64,000 nucleotides of DNA from Panulirus ornatus (Eukaryota; Arthropoda; Malacostraca; Decapoda; Palinuridae), in NCBI RefSeq assembly GCF_036320965.1, contig NC_092248.1, positions 25,770,820 through 25,834,819 of the forward strand, in the 5' to 3' direction. The notes below the pieces were generated by a model that searched no databases, was not told where the DNA came from, and was given only the letters and a program-made list of their open reading frames with translations. Of the stretch, positions 36,395 through 47,721 are shown in pieces; the first letter of the stretch is position 1; the number at the start of each line of letters is the position of its first letter. The translations under genes and the position numbers were made by a program.

Positions 36395-39300
36395 TCAGCA
36401 GTCTGCCTGAATCTTGATAACAGGCAAACACCTTTTAGTATTCTTCCTATATCTTCAGTAGTCTGCCTACATCTTCAGCAGTCTGTCTACATCTTCAGTA
36501 GTCTGTCTACATCTTCAGTAGTCTGTCTATATCTTCAGTAGTCTACCTACATCTTCAGTAGTCTGTCTACATCTTCAGCAGTCTATCTACATCTTCACTA
36601 ATCTGCCTACATATTCAGTAGTCTGTCTACATCTTCAGTAGTCTGCTTACATCTTCAGTAGTCTGTCTACATTTTCAGCAGTCTGCCTACATCTTCAGTA
36701 GTCTGCCTACATCTTCAGTAGTCTGTCTACATCTTCAGTAGTCTGTCGACATCCTCAGTAGTCATCCATATCTTCAGTAGTATGTCTACATCTTCAGTAG
36801 TCTACCTACATCTTCAGTAGAATGTCTACATCTTCAGTAGTCTACCTACATCTTTAGTAGTCTGCCTACATCTTCAGTAGTCTACCTACATCTTCAGTAG
36901 TCTGCCTACATCTTTATGTAGGAAAAAATTTCGTAGTCTACCTATATCTTTATAAGTATGTGTACATCTTTACTAGTCTGGTTACTTCTTCAGCAATTTT
37001 CCTACATATTCAGCTGTCTGCCTTAATCTTTATTAATCTCTCTACATCTTCAGTAGTCACTGTAAATTTTTAGTTGTCTATCTCCATCTTTATCAATCTC
37101 TCTTTATCTTCAGTAGCTTGCCTACAGCTTTAGTTTGTTTGTCACCATCATCTGCTTTCATTATCACTTGTCTTCCTACATCCTTAATATTCTGCCTACA
37201 TTTTCAGTAGTTTGCCTACATCTTTGTTGAGGTAAATACTACTCAGTAGTCTGCCAACATGTTTATTACAGATAAGTACACTTTAATACCCTGCCTACAT
37301 CTTCAGTAGTCTACCTACATCTTCAGTAGTCTACATACATCTTTAGTTGTCTGCTCACATCTGCAGTAGTCTGCCTACATATTCATCGTCCTACTTACAC
37401 CTTCAGTAGCCTGTCTACGTCTCTCTATGTAGGTAAAGATATTTTAGTAGTGATTGCATCTTTAGTATTCTGCCTACATCTTTATCATAGGTAAAGACTC
37501 TTTAGAAGTCTGCTTACATCTACAGTAGTCTGCCTACATGTTCACTGGTCTGACTACAACTTAATTTCTCTGCCTTCATCTTTATTAGCCCGCCTACATC
37601 TTCATTAGTGTGGCTATATCTTCAACAGTCTGCATACATCTTCATATAGATGAAGACTTTTAGCTGTATGCATACACCTACTGTACATATAGACAAAAAT
37701 TCTTAGTAGTCTAACTACATCTTTCGTAGTCTGTATACCTCTTGAATAGTGTGCTAACATCTTTAGTAGTCTGCCAACAACTCCATATAGGTAAACACCA
37801 TGCACTAGTCTGCCTACATCTTTATCATAGGTAAAAACACTTTAGAAGTATGCCTACATTTTCAGTAGTCTCCGATATCTTTAGTGATCTGTTTATATAT
37901 TTAGTTGTTTCCTCTTATATTTCTAATTGTCTACCTATATCTTCAGTAGCCATCGTTCATTTTCAGAAGCTGCATGCATCTTCAGTAGCCTGGCCATATC
38001 TTGAGTTGTTTGCTTACATAACTAGTAGTCTATCTACATCATCAGTAGTTTTCCTTCATTTTCAGTAGTCTGCATACATCTCACAGAGGTAAACAATTTA
38101 TAGTAAACTTACTACATCTTTATCAGTCTGCCTTTATCTTTACTTGTCTGCCTTTACCTTCAGTAATTTGGCTACAACTTTAGTTCTCTACCTAAATCTT
38201 CTGTAGTCTGCCTACATCTTCCGTACTCTTCCTACATCTTTAGTAGTCTCTCTATATATCTAGTATTCTGCTTGCATCTTTTTAACAGTTTGCCAACATC
38301 TTCAGTGGTCTGCCAACATCTTCAGTGGTCTGCCACATCTTTATAAGTTTGTATACATCGTTAGTAGTCTGCATGTATATCTATTTGTCTACTTACATCT
38401 TCAGTTATCTCTCAATATCTTTATCATTTCATCTACATCTTCAGCCATTTGTCTGTATCTTTATTACTCTGTCTATATCTTCAGTAGTTTGTCTTCCTCG
38501 TTAATAGTCTGTCTACATCTTTAGTAGTGTGTCTAGACTTTCAGTAAGCTGCTCATATCTTAGTAATGTGCCTACATCTTCAAATGGCTGCTTATATCTT
38601 TAATTGTCTGTCTCCATCACTAGTAGTCTCCCTTCATCGTCACCTGTCTGCATCACTAGTAGTCTCCCTTCATCGTCACCTGTCTGCATCACTAGTAGTC
38701 TCCCTTCATCATCACCTGTCTGCATCACTAGTAGTCTCCCTTCATCGTCACCTGTCTGCATCACTAGTAGTCTCCCTTCATCATCACCTGTCTGCATCAC
38801 TAGTAGTCTCCCTTCATCGTCACCTGTCTCCATCACTAGTAGTCTCCCTTCATCATCACCTGTCTGCATCACTGGTAGTCTCCCTTCATCATCACCTGTC
38901 TGCATCACTAGTAGTCTCCCTTCATCGTCACGTCTCCGACTGTATATTCAATACTCTGCCTGTATCTTCAGTAGTCTACCCACATCTTATTCATTCAAAG
39001 ACCACTCAGCAGTTTGTCAACATCTTCAGTTCTCTGCCAACATCTTCAGTTCTCTGCCAACATCTACAGTTCTCTGCCAGCATCTATAGTCCTCTGCCAA
39101 CATATTTAGCTCTCTGCCAACATATTTAGTAGTGTGCCAACAACTTTAAGGGCCTGCCTATATATTCAGTATTCTGCCTACATCTTCATTAGTCTATCTA
39201 CATCTTTATTACTCTGTTTACATCTTTATAGAGGTAAACACCTTTCAGTATTCTGTCTACATCTTAAGCAGTCTGCTTACATCTTTATTATAGGTAAAGA

Positions 39301-39955
39301 CAGGTAAGTAATCTACCTATATCTTGAGTAGTCTCCTACATCTTCAGTAGTCTACCTACATCTTCAGTAGTCTCCTACATCTTCAGTAGTATGCCTACAT
39401 CTTCAGTAGTCTCCTACATCTTCAGTAGTCTACCTACATCTTCAGTAGTCTACCTATATCTTCAGTAGTCTACCTACATCTTCAGTAGTCTACGTACATC
39501 TTCATTAGTCTACCTACATCTTCAGTAATCTGCCTTCATCTTCAGTAGTCTGCATTTATCTTTATAGAGGTGAAAATCCTTTACTAGTCTTTCTACATCT
39601 TTGTCAGTCTGCACATATCTTTAGTTGTCTACCTACACCTTCAATACTCTGGCTACATCTTTAGTTGTCTACCTACAACTTGGGTAGTGTGCCTACATCT
39701 TCACTGGTCTGCCAACATGTTCAGTAGTGTGCTTATATTTCTAGATAGTTTAAAGGCCTTCTAGTAGTCTACTTTTGTCTTTAGTAATAGTGTGTTTACA
39801 TCTTTAATGATTTACCTATGTCTTCTGTAAACTGTCTCAATCTTCAGTCATATCCTTACATTATCAGTAGTCTTACATCTTGAGAATTCTGTCTAGTTCT
39901 TTATAAGTTTACCTACATCATCAGTAGTCTGCATATATCTCACATAAGAAATTCA
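36395..39955 (+). repeat. 21-bp satellite, about 3.5 kb
   Basis: Core unit CATCTTCAGTAGTCTGCCTA plus C. Units are fairly uniform near 36430-36910 and 39310-39560 and strongly diverged between. Some inserts of about 20-30 bp of the GGTAAAGAC type (as at 37489, 37835, 39231) recur, which suggests a longer ancestral unit. Confidence 0.9.
38610..38935 (+). repeat. 36-bp repeat nested in the 21-bp array
   Basis: About 9 units of TAGTCTCCCTTCATCGTCAC plus CTGTCTGCATCACTAG. The parts resemble two fused and shortened 21-bp units. Being divisible by three it gives open frames on both strands (187 and 102 codons), which are not genes. Confidence 0.92.
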
Positions 39956-39984
39956 GATCAGTGGAAACCGATGAAAATTGCCAG

Positions 39985-41640
39985 GAATTAATCCAAATAA
40001 AAGAGTGTAAGAAGGTCATAGAATAAAGTGAACACGTTGAAGAAAACAGAATTTCCTTGAAAATTAAGAATAATCTTCATAATTGTTCAAATACATAAGA
40101 AAAAAGGAAGATAGTAAAGGAAGGAATTGGACCATTACGAAACCATCATGACACACTAACTACTGACGACAAGGAAATGGCTACCATACTAAATTATTCT
40201 TTTAACTCCGTATTAACAATTGAAGAAACATCTCGAATACCACAACCAATGAAAACGTTTCAAGGATCTGATGAAGAGGACTTGAAGGTTAGAGAAATAA
40301 AGAACTCTGAAGTACTTAAATACCTGGACCAATTAAATCCTAACAAATCCAACGGCCCAGATAACTTAGCTCCAAGATCTTTAAAGGAGGTCAGGAGACA
40401 GCTGATATACCACATAACAAAAATATTCAACAAATCTCTATCGGATGGTCAGGTGCCAACTGACTGGAAACTAGCAAATGTTACTATTATATATAAAGAA
40501 GGAGACAAAAAAGTGTGCCTTCAACTACCACCCAATTACCCTTACGTCAGTGTTAGGTAAAATGATGGAAAAAATGATACGAGATAAAATGGTCACGTTC
40601 CTAGATCACAAAATTATATCGGACAACCAACACGGTTTCCGCTATAGAAGATCTTGCCTGACGCATTTACTGGAATTTTTAAGAATTATTTATCAAAAGA
40701 ATTTTACATAAACTCAAAGCACACGGAATCAGTGAAGAACTCTGTACATGGATCAGAGACTGGCTTACCGGAAGAAAGCAGCGTGTAGTATTAAACAGCG
40801 AAGCCTCAAATTGGCTAGACGTAACGAGTGGTGTGCCACAGGGGTCGGTCCTAGGCCCAATTCTTTTCATGATATACATCAATGACCTAGAACTCGGTCT
40901 CATATCTAAGATCTCCAAATTTGCTGACGATACTAAACTAGGAGGTAGAGCTGTAAACAGGTGGAACTGCGGAATGATTCAAAGAGATGAAGTTTGATGT
41001 AGACAAGTGTAAAGTTAGGCTTTCTGGAGACAAGAATATTCGTTGCCACTACAAACCATTCGGAAACTAACTAAAGTAAATGAAGAAAAGGATCTTGGAG
41101 TTGTAATATCAATAATCTGAGGTACACTAACAGTGTCAGGCAGCAAGTAAAATAGGCAACCAAATGTTAGGTTTCATAACCAGGAACATAGATTACAAGA
41201 CACCGGAAGCAAATCTCACACTTTATAATTCTCAAGTAAGAACACACCTTGAATATGCAATCCAGTTTTGGTCGCCAAACTATAAGAAAGACGAGAAAAA
41301 ATTAGAGCAAGTACAAAGACGCGCGACAAAATTGATCCCATCTCAGAAATCTGGCATACGAAGAGAGGCTAAAACGATTGGATCTCTTCTCCCTTAAAAA
41401 CGTAGACTTCGCGACGACTTAATCCAAGTGTTCAAAATTCTGAGCAAGTTCAATAAAGTAAAGTACGAGTATCTTTTCGATGAACAAGAGAACATGGTTA
41501 CCAGGACAAATGGAATAAAACTCAAAGCTAAAAGATGTAGTATGGACGTGGGAACAGCTTCTCCTATAGGTGTGTTGAACACTGGAATAAGTTACCGTAA
41601 GACGTAGTGAATACTAACACTATACATACCTGCAAAAATT
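39985..41640 (+). pseudogene. CR1/L2-like LINE reverse transcriptase, broken
   Basis: A second LINE type, unrelated in detail to the RTE-like copies. In order: 40177-40560 reads NKSNGPDNLAPRSLKEVRRQ and GQVPTDWKLANVTIIYKEGD, then in another frame PITLTSVLGKMMEKMIRDKM and NQHGFRYRRSCLTHLLEF (40490-40690). After a deletion come GVPQGSVLGPILFMIYINDL and KFADDTKLGG (catalytic FADD codons 40920-40931). The C-terminal YNSQVRTHLEYAIQFWSPNY and EQVQRRATKLIPS (41164-41397) are characteristic of CR1/jockey-superfamily elements. At least four frame breaks and an internal deletion after the CLTHLLEF segment make it dead. It sits inside intron 3 in the sense orientation. Confidence 0.85.
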
Positions 41641-41827
41641 GTTTAGACAAATATTATATAAATTCAGATATACTGCGAAGAAAACAAGAGAAACAAACTG
41701 TATGACAGACAGCGGTAACGAGGACAGTAGAGCGCTAATGTGCAGCAGCGGGGAGTTGGTGAAGCTTAAACTGATGAGCAGCAGCGACATTTTCTTGTCA
41801 ACTTCACACTCTTCTGTTCACCAGACA

Positions 41828-41975
41828 ATTCGGTTACCAGTCAGGTGACTATATACCGTTACCAGTCAGGTGACTATATACCGTTACCAGTCAGCTGACT
41901 ATATACCGTTACCAGTCAGGTGACTATATACCGTTACCAGTCAGGTGACTATATACCGTTACCAGTCACCTGACT
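41828..41975 (+). repeat. 25-bp tandem repeat c
   Basis: About 6 units of GTTACCAGTCAGGTGACTAT plus ATACC. CAGTCAGGTGACT is near-palindromic. Confidence 0.93.
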
Positions 41976-42044
41976 AAATTTCTTAATTTTTTCCTCGTTC
42001 TTACATCATTGTGTCTCCTCTCATGAGTATATCTCTGAATGCCG

Positions 42045-43880
42045 CCTTCCTCACTGACTTCTGACCCTGCTCATGTATTGCCTCCCACCTACAAACTTCT
42101 GACCTTGCTCATGTATTGCCTCCCACCTACAAACTTCTGACCTTGCTCATGTATCTCCCACCTACAAACTTCTGACCCTGCTCATGTAGTGCCTCCCACC
42201 TACAAACTTCTGACCCTGCTCATGTATTGCCTCCCACCTACAAACTTCTGACCCTGCTCATGTATTGCCTCCCACCTACAAACTTCTGACCCTGCTCATG
42301 TAGTGCCTCCCACCTACAAACTTCTGACCCTGTTCATGTAGTGCCTCCCACCTACAAACTTCTGACCCTGTTCATGTAGTGCCTCCCACCTACAAACTTC
42401 TGACCCTGCTCATGTAGTGCCTCCCACCTACAAACTTCTGACCCTGTTCATGTAGTGCCTCCCACCTACAAACTTCTGACCCTGCTCATGTATTGCCTCC
42501 CACCTACAAACTTCTGACCCTGCTCATGTATTGCCTCCCACCTACAAACTTCTGACCCTGTTCATGTAGTGCCTCCCACCTACAAACTTCTGATCCTGCT
42601 CATGTAGTGCCTCCCACCTACAAACTTCTGATCCTGCTCATGTAGTGCCTCCCACCTACAAACTTCTGACCATGCTCATGTATTGCCTCCCACCTACAAA
42701 CTTCTGACCCTGTTCATGTATTGCCTCCCACCTACAAACTTCTGACCATGCTCATGTAGTGCCTCCCACCCACAAACTTCTGACCATGCTCATGTATTGC
42801 CTCCCACCTACAAACTTCTGACCCTGCTCATGTATTGCCTCCCACCTACAAACTTCTGACCATGCTCATGTAGTGCCTCCCACCTACAAACTTCTGACCC
42901 TGTTCATGTAGTGCCTCCCACCTACAAACTTCTGACCCTGCTCATGTAGTGCCTCCAACCTACAAACTTCTGACCCTGTTCATGTAGTGCCTCCCACCTA
43001 CAAACTTCTGACCCTGCTCATGTATTGCCTCCCACCTACAAACTTCTGACCCTGCTCATGTAGTGCCTCCCACCTACAAACTTCTGACCCTGTTCATGTA
43101 GTGCCTCCCACCTACAAACTTCTGACCCTGCTCATGTATTGCCTCCCACCTACAAACTTCTAACCCTGCTCATGTAGTGCCTCCCACCTACAAACTTCTG
43201 ACCCTGTTCATGTAGTGCCTCCCACCTACAAACTTCTGACCCTGCTCATGTATTGCCTCCCACCTACAAACTTCTGAACCTGCTCATGTAGTGCCTCCCA
43301 CCTACAAACTTCTGAACCTGCTCATGTAGTGCCTCCCACCTACAAACTTCTGAACCTGCTCATGTAGTGCCTCCCATCTACAAACCTCTGACCTTGCTCA
43401 TGTAGTACCTCCCACCTGCAAACTTCTGACCCTACTCATATATCTCCCACCTACAAACTTCTGACCCTGCTCATGTACCTCCCACCTACAAATATCTGAC
43501 TCTACTCATGTACCTCCCAACTACAAAATTCTTACCCTGTTGATGTACCTCCCACAAAAAACGTTCTGACTCTGTTAAAGTAACTCCTACCTACAAATTT
43601 GTAACGCTATTCATGTATCTCTCAACTACAAATTTCTGACCCTGTTCACATACCTCTCATCTACAAAGTTTTAACCTTGCTCATGCACCTCCCACCTACA
43701 AACATATGTCCCTGTTTGCCTATTTCCCACCTACAAACGTATGACCCTGTTTGCGTACTTCCCACCTACAAACTTCTGGACCTCCTCATTTACCTCCCAT
43801 CTCCAAACTTCTGACCCTACTCTTGTAAATCCGTCCTACAGAGTCCTGATCCTCCTCATGTATTTCCATCCTACAATCAT
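42045..43880 (+). repeat. 38-bp satellite
   Basis: About 45 units with core CTACAAACTTCTGACCCTGC plus TCATGTAGTGCCTCCCAC. Two alternating variants (GTAGTG/GTATTG and GCTC/GTTC) are mixed through it. From about 43430 units lose 'TGCC' and diverge, marking the old edge. Confidence 0.95.
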
Positions 43881-43984
43881 TATCATTCGTCCTCTTGTGT
43901 CTTTATTTTTTATGTCTGAAATTGCATTGGCTTGTGTTGATCGTGTCATAGTGTTCATATTATCTCTTCCTTCCCCATATATTA

Positions 43985-44672
43985 AAGTTTGATCAATATG
44001 GTCTTCTTCATGTATTACAGTTTGATCAATATGGTCTTCTTCATGTATTACAGTTTGATCAATATGGTCTTCTTCATGTATTACAGTTTGATCAATATGG
44101 TCTTCTTCATGTATTACAGTTTGATCAATATGGTCTTCTTCATGTATTACAGTTTGATCAATATGGTCTTCTTCATGTATTACAGCATGATCAATATGGT
44201 CTTCATGTATTACAGTTTGGTCAATATGGTCTTCTTCATGTATTACAGTTTGATCAATATGGTCTTCTTCATGTATTACAGTTTGATCAGTAAGGTCTTC
44301 TTCATGTATTATAGTTTGATCAATATGGTCTTCTTCATGTATTACAGTTTGATCAATATGGCCTTCTTCATGTATTACAGTTTGATCAATATGGTCTTCT
44401 TCATGTATTACAGTTTGATCAATATGGTCTTCTTCATGTATTACAGTTTGATCAATATGGTCTTCTTCATGTATTACAGTTTGATCAATATGGTCTTCTT
44501 CATGTATTACAGTTTGATCAATATGGTCTTCTTCATGTATTACAGTTTGATCAATATGGTCTTCTTTATGTATTACAGCCTGATCAATATGGTCTTCTTC
44601 ATGTATTACAGCCTGATCAATATGGTCTTCTTCATGTATTACAGCCGGATCAATATGGTCTTCTTCCAGTAT
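43985..44672 (+). repeat. 33-bp satellite b
   Basis: About 21 units of TTTGATCAATATGGTCTTCT plus TCATGTATTACAG. The length is a multiple of three, so both strands are open (232 codons +, 292 codons - with EEDHIDQTVIH repeated). A few units lack three bases, keeping the frame. There is no start or promoter context, and it is not linked to flanking coding sequence. Confidence 0.93.
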
Positions 44673-45439
44673 AGGAATGATCAATGACTCCCCTATATTT
44701 ACCCTCCGTCTCATTAACCTTCTTGTGGGTCCCTCGCAGTAAGTTGGTTGTGTTGCTTCATCAGTCTACCTGCCATTGGCTTCCCACAGCTTTGTGCCAA
44801 CATTCACTGATCCCGAATACTCTGCACTGTCCTGAGCCTATAATGGAACGAACCATACACCTCCCAGATTATTCTGTCTCTCACATTGTGTATTACTGTT
44901 CGTACAGCTTCACTTTACGATCTGATGCATCCATCTGTCCAGTGTCCTAAGATATATTCTTTTACCATTAGTCAGTATCCTCCAATTTTGTCGTTCATCC
45001 CTGAAATCGGATTCTGTGCCCTGTTCCCAGTTTTTATGAGTTTCTTACTGTTGATGCGTTTCAGGAACATCCTAAGATGGCGCTCATGTTTCTTTCACAC
45101 GCGCTTCCTATTCCCTCAACAGCTCTGACTCTGTTATCATGACATTAGATTATAAATCTTTGTGCCATATTTCCCTCTTTCATCCTATGGCACTTTTTAT
45201 GCATCTGATTCTCGTTTTCTTTCAATTTTGGTCCTGTTTCTCTGTCAGAGAGAAAATCTTTTCTCGTTGTCTCGCTTAATTCATTCTTTGATTCGCTGAT
45301 CATTTCTCCTAACGATAAATTGTAAAGATCCTCTTCATCCGCATATATTTATCAGGTGTGTGTGTGGACATGTTTATTAATATCAGCAGCTGTGTTCATG
45401 ATGATGGTGGACCTTACATGACGTGCTCTACCCTGGCAG
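44673..45439. other. End of intron 3, unassigned
   Basis: Non-repetitive, T-rich sequence with short frames only. It ends in the exon D acceptor CTCTACCCTGGCAG. No gene recognised. Confidence 0.5.
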
Positions 45440-45670
45440 ATGCTGGTAGGACCGTGGCTATTAGTGTGCACAATTCTGACCATCGCCTACCGCTCCTCCC
45501 TTGTGGCGCACTTAGTCATGCAAGACAAGTTGCCTGAGATCAACACCTTCCAAGACCTGCTGGTCCGTCGTGGCTGGCAATGGGGAATGAGCTATAAAAA
45601 TAGCTCTCTCAATACGGTGTTGGAAACACATCCTAATTCTGATGTTCAGAAAATTGAAAGAAATATGCAG
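45440..45670 (+). CDS. Ionotropic receptor exon D: helix M3 and start of lobe S2
   Basis: The acceptor is GGCAG at 45435-45439 and the donor GTAAGTG at 45671. 77 codons in phase 0 continue exon C. MLVGPWLLVCTILTIAYRSS plus LVAHLVMQ is helix M3, where 'AYRSSLVAHL' corresponds to the SYTANLAAFL gate motif of iGluRs. DKLPEINTFQDLLVRRGWQW, then GMSYKNSSLNTVLETHPNSD, then VQKIERNMQ begins the second ligand-binding lobe. The order 'TFQDLL...GWQWG' is standard for IRs. The rest of S2 and helix M4 are missing from the next 18 kb and must lie further right. A LINE begins only 80 bp after the donor. Confidence 0.92.
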
Positions 45671-45702
45671 GTAAGTGATACATCACAAATTTGCACCCCC
45701 CC

Positions 45703-45740
45703 TACACACACACACACACACGCACACACACACACACACA
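45703..45740 (+). repeat. (CA)n microsatellite
   Basis: A CA tract just downstream of the exon D donor, at the junction with a LINE fragment. Confidence 0.9.
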
Positions 45741-45751
45741 GGTGAGTGTGT

Positions 45752-46560
45752 GTGTGAGGAAAGCCCTGCGGAAAATGAAATCCGGCAAGACGGCGGGTTT
45801 GGGTGGTGTTGCTGTTGAATTCATTACAAAGGGGGTGACTGCTTTTGATTGGTTGGTAAGGATTTTCACTGTATGTATGGATCATGGTGAAGTGCCTGAG
45901 GATTGGCGGAATGCATGCATAGTGCCACTCTACAAAGGCAAAGGGGATAAAGGTGAGTGTTCAAATTACAGAGGTATAGATTTCCTGAATATTCCTGGTA
46001 AATTATATGGGAGGGTATTGATTGAGAGGGCGACGGCATGTACAGAGCATCAGATTGGGGAAGAGTAACGTGGTCTCAGAAGATGTAGAGGATGTGTGGA
46101 TCAGGTGTTTGCTTTGAAGAATGTATGTGAGAAATACTTAGAAAAGCAAATGGATTTGTATGTAGCATTTATGGGTCTAGAGAAAGCATATGATCGGGTT
46201 GATGAAGATGCTTTGTGGAAGGTCTTAAGAATATATGGTGTGAGAGGTAAGCTGCTAGAAGCAGTGAAAAGTTATTATCAAGGATGAAAGGCATTTGTAC
46301 GAGTAGAAGAAAGGAAAGTGATTGGCTGACAGTGAAGGTCAGTCTGCGACAGGGGGTGTGTGATGTCCCCATGGTTGTTTAATTTGTTTATGATGGGGTG
46401 GTTAGGGAGGCAAATGTGAGTTTTGGAGAGAGGGGCGAGTATACTGTCTGTTGGGAATGAGAAGGCCTAGGAAGTGAGTCAGTTGTTGTTCGTCGATGGT
46501 GCAGCACTGGTGGCTGATTCAAGTGAGAAATTGCAGAAGTTGGTGACTACGTTTGGAACT
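45752..46560 (+). mobile_element. RTE-like LINE copy 6, RT fragment
   Basis: An RT from KALRKMKSGKTAGLGGVAVE through VPEDWRNACIVPLYKGKG, FMGLEKAYDRVDEDAL and the FADD region (mutated to FVDG in the frame near 46491), stopping after 'EKLQKLVT' at about 46553. Stops and frameshifts occur at 46066, 46288 and after. It is nearly the same sequence as 53530-54255 and 56955-57040, sharing the VDEDAL and 'REGDGMYR' changes, so these are copies of one block. Confidence 0.88.
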
Positions 46561-46589
46561 AAAAATGTGTGCTTCTACACAATGACAAC

Positions 46590-47420
46590 AAAAATTGATC
46601 AATCCCGGTTGGTCACTCAACTAAGATGACTGAACAGCAAGAAACAATAGCCTTGGTCTTAGAGAAGATATACCACGATCACCAGTGGCTAATCTGGATG
46701 GATCTTAAGATGGTGACTTTTCTCTTGGGTCAGCAAAGTGGATACACCAAGTATCCCTGCTTTATCTGTCTTTGGGGTAGTAGAGCTAAGGATGAGCACC
46801 GGGTGAAAAAAAACAATGGCCTCTGATAGAAAACATGGTGGTTGGAGAAAAGAATGCAATGGCAGAATCCTTGGTTGACAGACATAAGATCATTGTACCA
46901 CCACTGCACATCAGACTACGTTTAATGAAACAGTTTGAGAAGGCTTTGAACAAAGAAGGACACACTGCTTTGACTACATATGCAGAAAATTTCCAGCGCT
47001 GAGCATGGAGAAGCTAGAGGCAGATATTTTCGACGAGCCGCAAATCAAGGAACTCATGAGAGACCCATACTTCCAAGAATCAATGAACAATGCAGAGGCA
47101 GATGCATGGTCTTCGTTCACTCTCATTGTAAGGAATTTTCTTGGCAACTATAAAGCAGATAACTACTCTGAACTAGTAGAGAAAATGCTCTCTATTTCCG
47201 TCAACTTGGCTGTAAAACGAGCACCAAGTGCATTACCGCCACATTCACTTGGATCGTTTCCCAGACAACCTTGGTGACCTAAGTGAAGAACAGAGTGAAC
47301 GATTCCACCAGGATTTAAGAACCATGGAAGAAAGATACCCGGGGACACTGGGATACCCATACTTAACTGTACAACGCAGAGGTATATGAATACGAACAAA
47401 GTGCATATGAATGCGCACCT
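46590..47420 (+). pseudogene. Conserved arthropod repeat-associated gene, degraded copy 1
   Basis: Three frames in turn give MTEQQETIALVLEKIYHDHQ with WLIWMDLKMVTFLLGQQSGY and TKYPCFICLWGSR, then MVVGEKNAMAESLVDRH with VPPLHIRLRLMKQFEKALNK, then MEKLEADIFDEPQIKELMRD with AWSSFTLIVRNFLGNYKADN, and finally HLDRFPDNLGDLSEEQSERF. This order (DLKMV..LLGQQ.GYTKYPCF.C, PPLHIKLGLMKQF.KAL, NFLGN..A.NY, SEEQ.ERFHQD) matches a protein family I know from many arthropod genomes as a multi-copy, transposon-like gene of unknown function. It is inactive here because of frameshifts. Its start is fused to a truncated LINE RT. Confidence 0.7.
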
Positions 47421-47429
47421 TCATAGAAT

Positions 47430-47686
47430 ATACAAATTTCCAACAGCCAGGATCGAACCCGGGACCCCTGTGCAACAGGCGGGACCGCTACTGCTAGGAT
47501 GTGATAGCCTCAGATGGGAAATGACTGGTGTAAACCCCGTTGCTCACTAACGTGAGACGAAGGGTATTCGAGTATATAGTATTCGAATAGTCATTTCCCT
47601 GTTAGGGCGATCATAGCGTAGCGGTAGCGCTCTCGCCTGTCGCAAAGGAGTCCTGGGTTCGATCCTGGCTGTTGGAGTTTGTATGA
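47430..47686. mobile_element. Foldback element with tRNA-like arms, copy 1
   Basis: The left arm CCAACAGCCAGGATCGAACC is the reverse complement of the right arm GGTTCGATCCTGGCTGTTGG. The arms continue outward (TACAAA...TTTGTA) and inward through a CGCCTGT/ACAGGCG part. Each arm looks tRNA-like: an A-box-type TAGCGTAGCGGTAGCGC and a B-box GGTTCGATCC. A structured 84-bp element sits in the loop (47516-47599). Confidence 0.75.
47516..47599. other. Short three-stem element, copy 1
   Basis: The outer stem GGGAAATGACT (47516-47526) pairs with AGTCATTTCCC (47589-47599). Hairpin 1 is CTCAC-TAAC-GTGAG and hairpin 2 is TATTCGA...TCGAATA, with the unpaired joiner ACGAAGGG between them. The three stems would meet in a junction. 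Function unknown. Confidence 0.6.
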
Positions 47687-47721
47687 TATATATATATATG
47701 TATATTTGTATCTATTCATTT

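Noticed and set aside
38566..39129. SLVVSLHRHLSA and DDEGRLLVMQTG repeat frames
   Set aside because: Both strands of a 36-bp repeat are open for the same trivial reason.
43836..44714. 292-codon EEDHIDQTVIH repeat protein (and the opposite-strand 232-codon frame)
   Set aside because: A 33-bp satellite keeps both strands open because 33 is a multiple of three; synonymous-type variation is not enriched and there is no gene context.
47516..47599. Hammerhead ribozyme
   Set aside because: The three-stem shape is suggestive, but I cannot find the conserved CTGANGA and GAAA core strands in the right places.
47608..47680. Functional tRNA gene
   Set aside because: A- and B-box-like motifs are present, but the acceptor and T stems do not pair properly and the sequence is one arm of a foldback repeat present several times.
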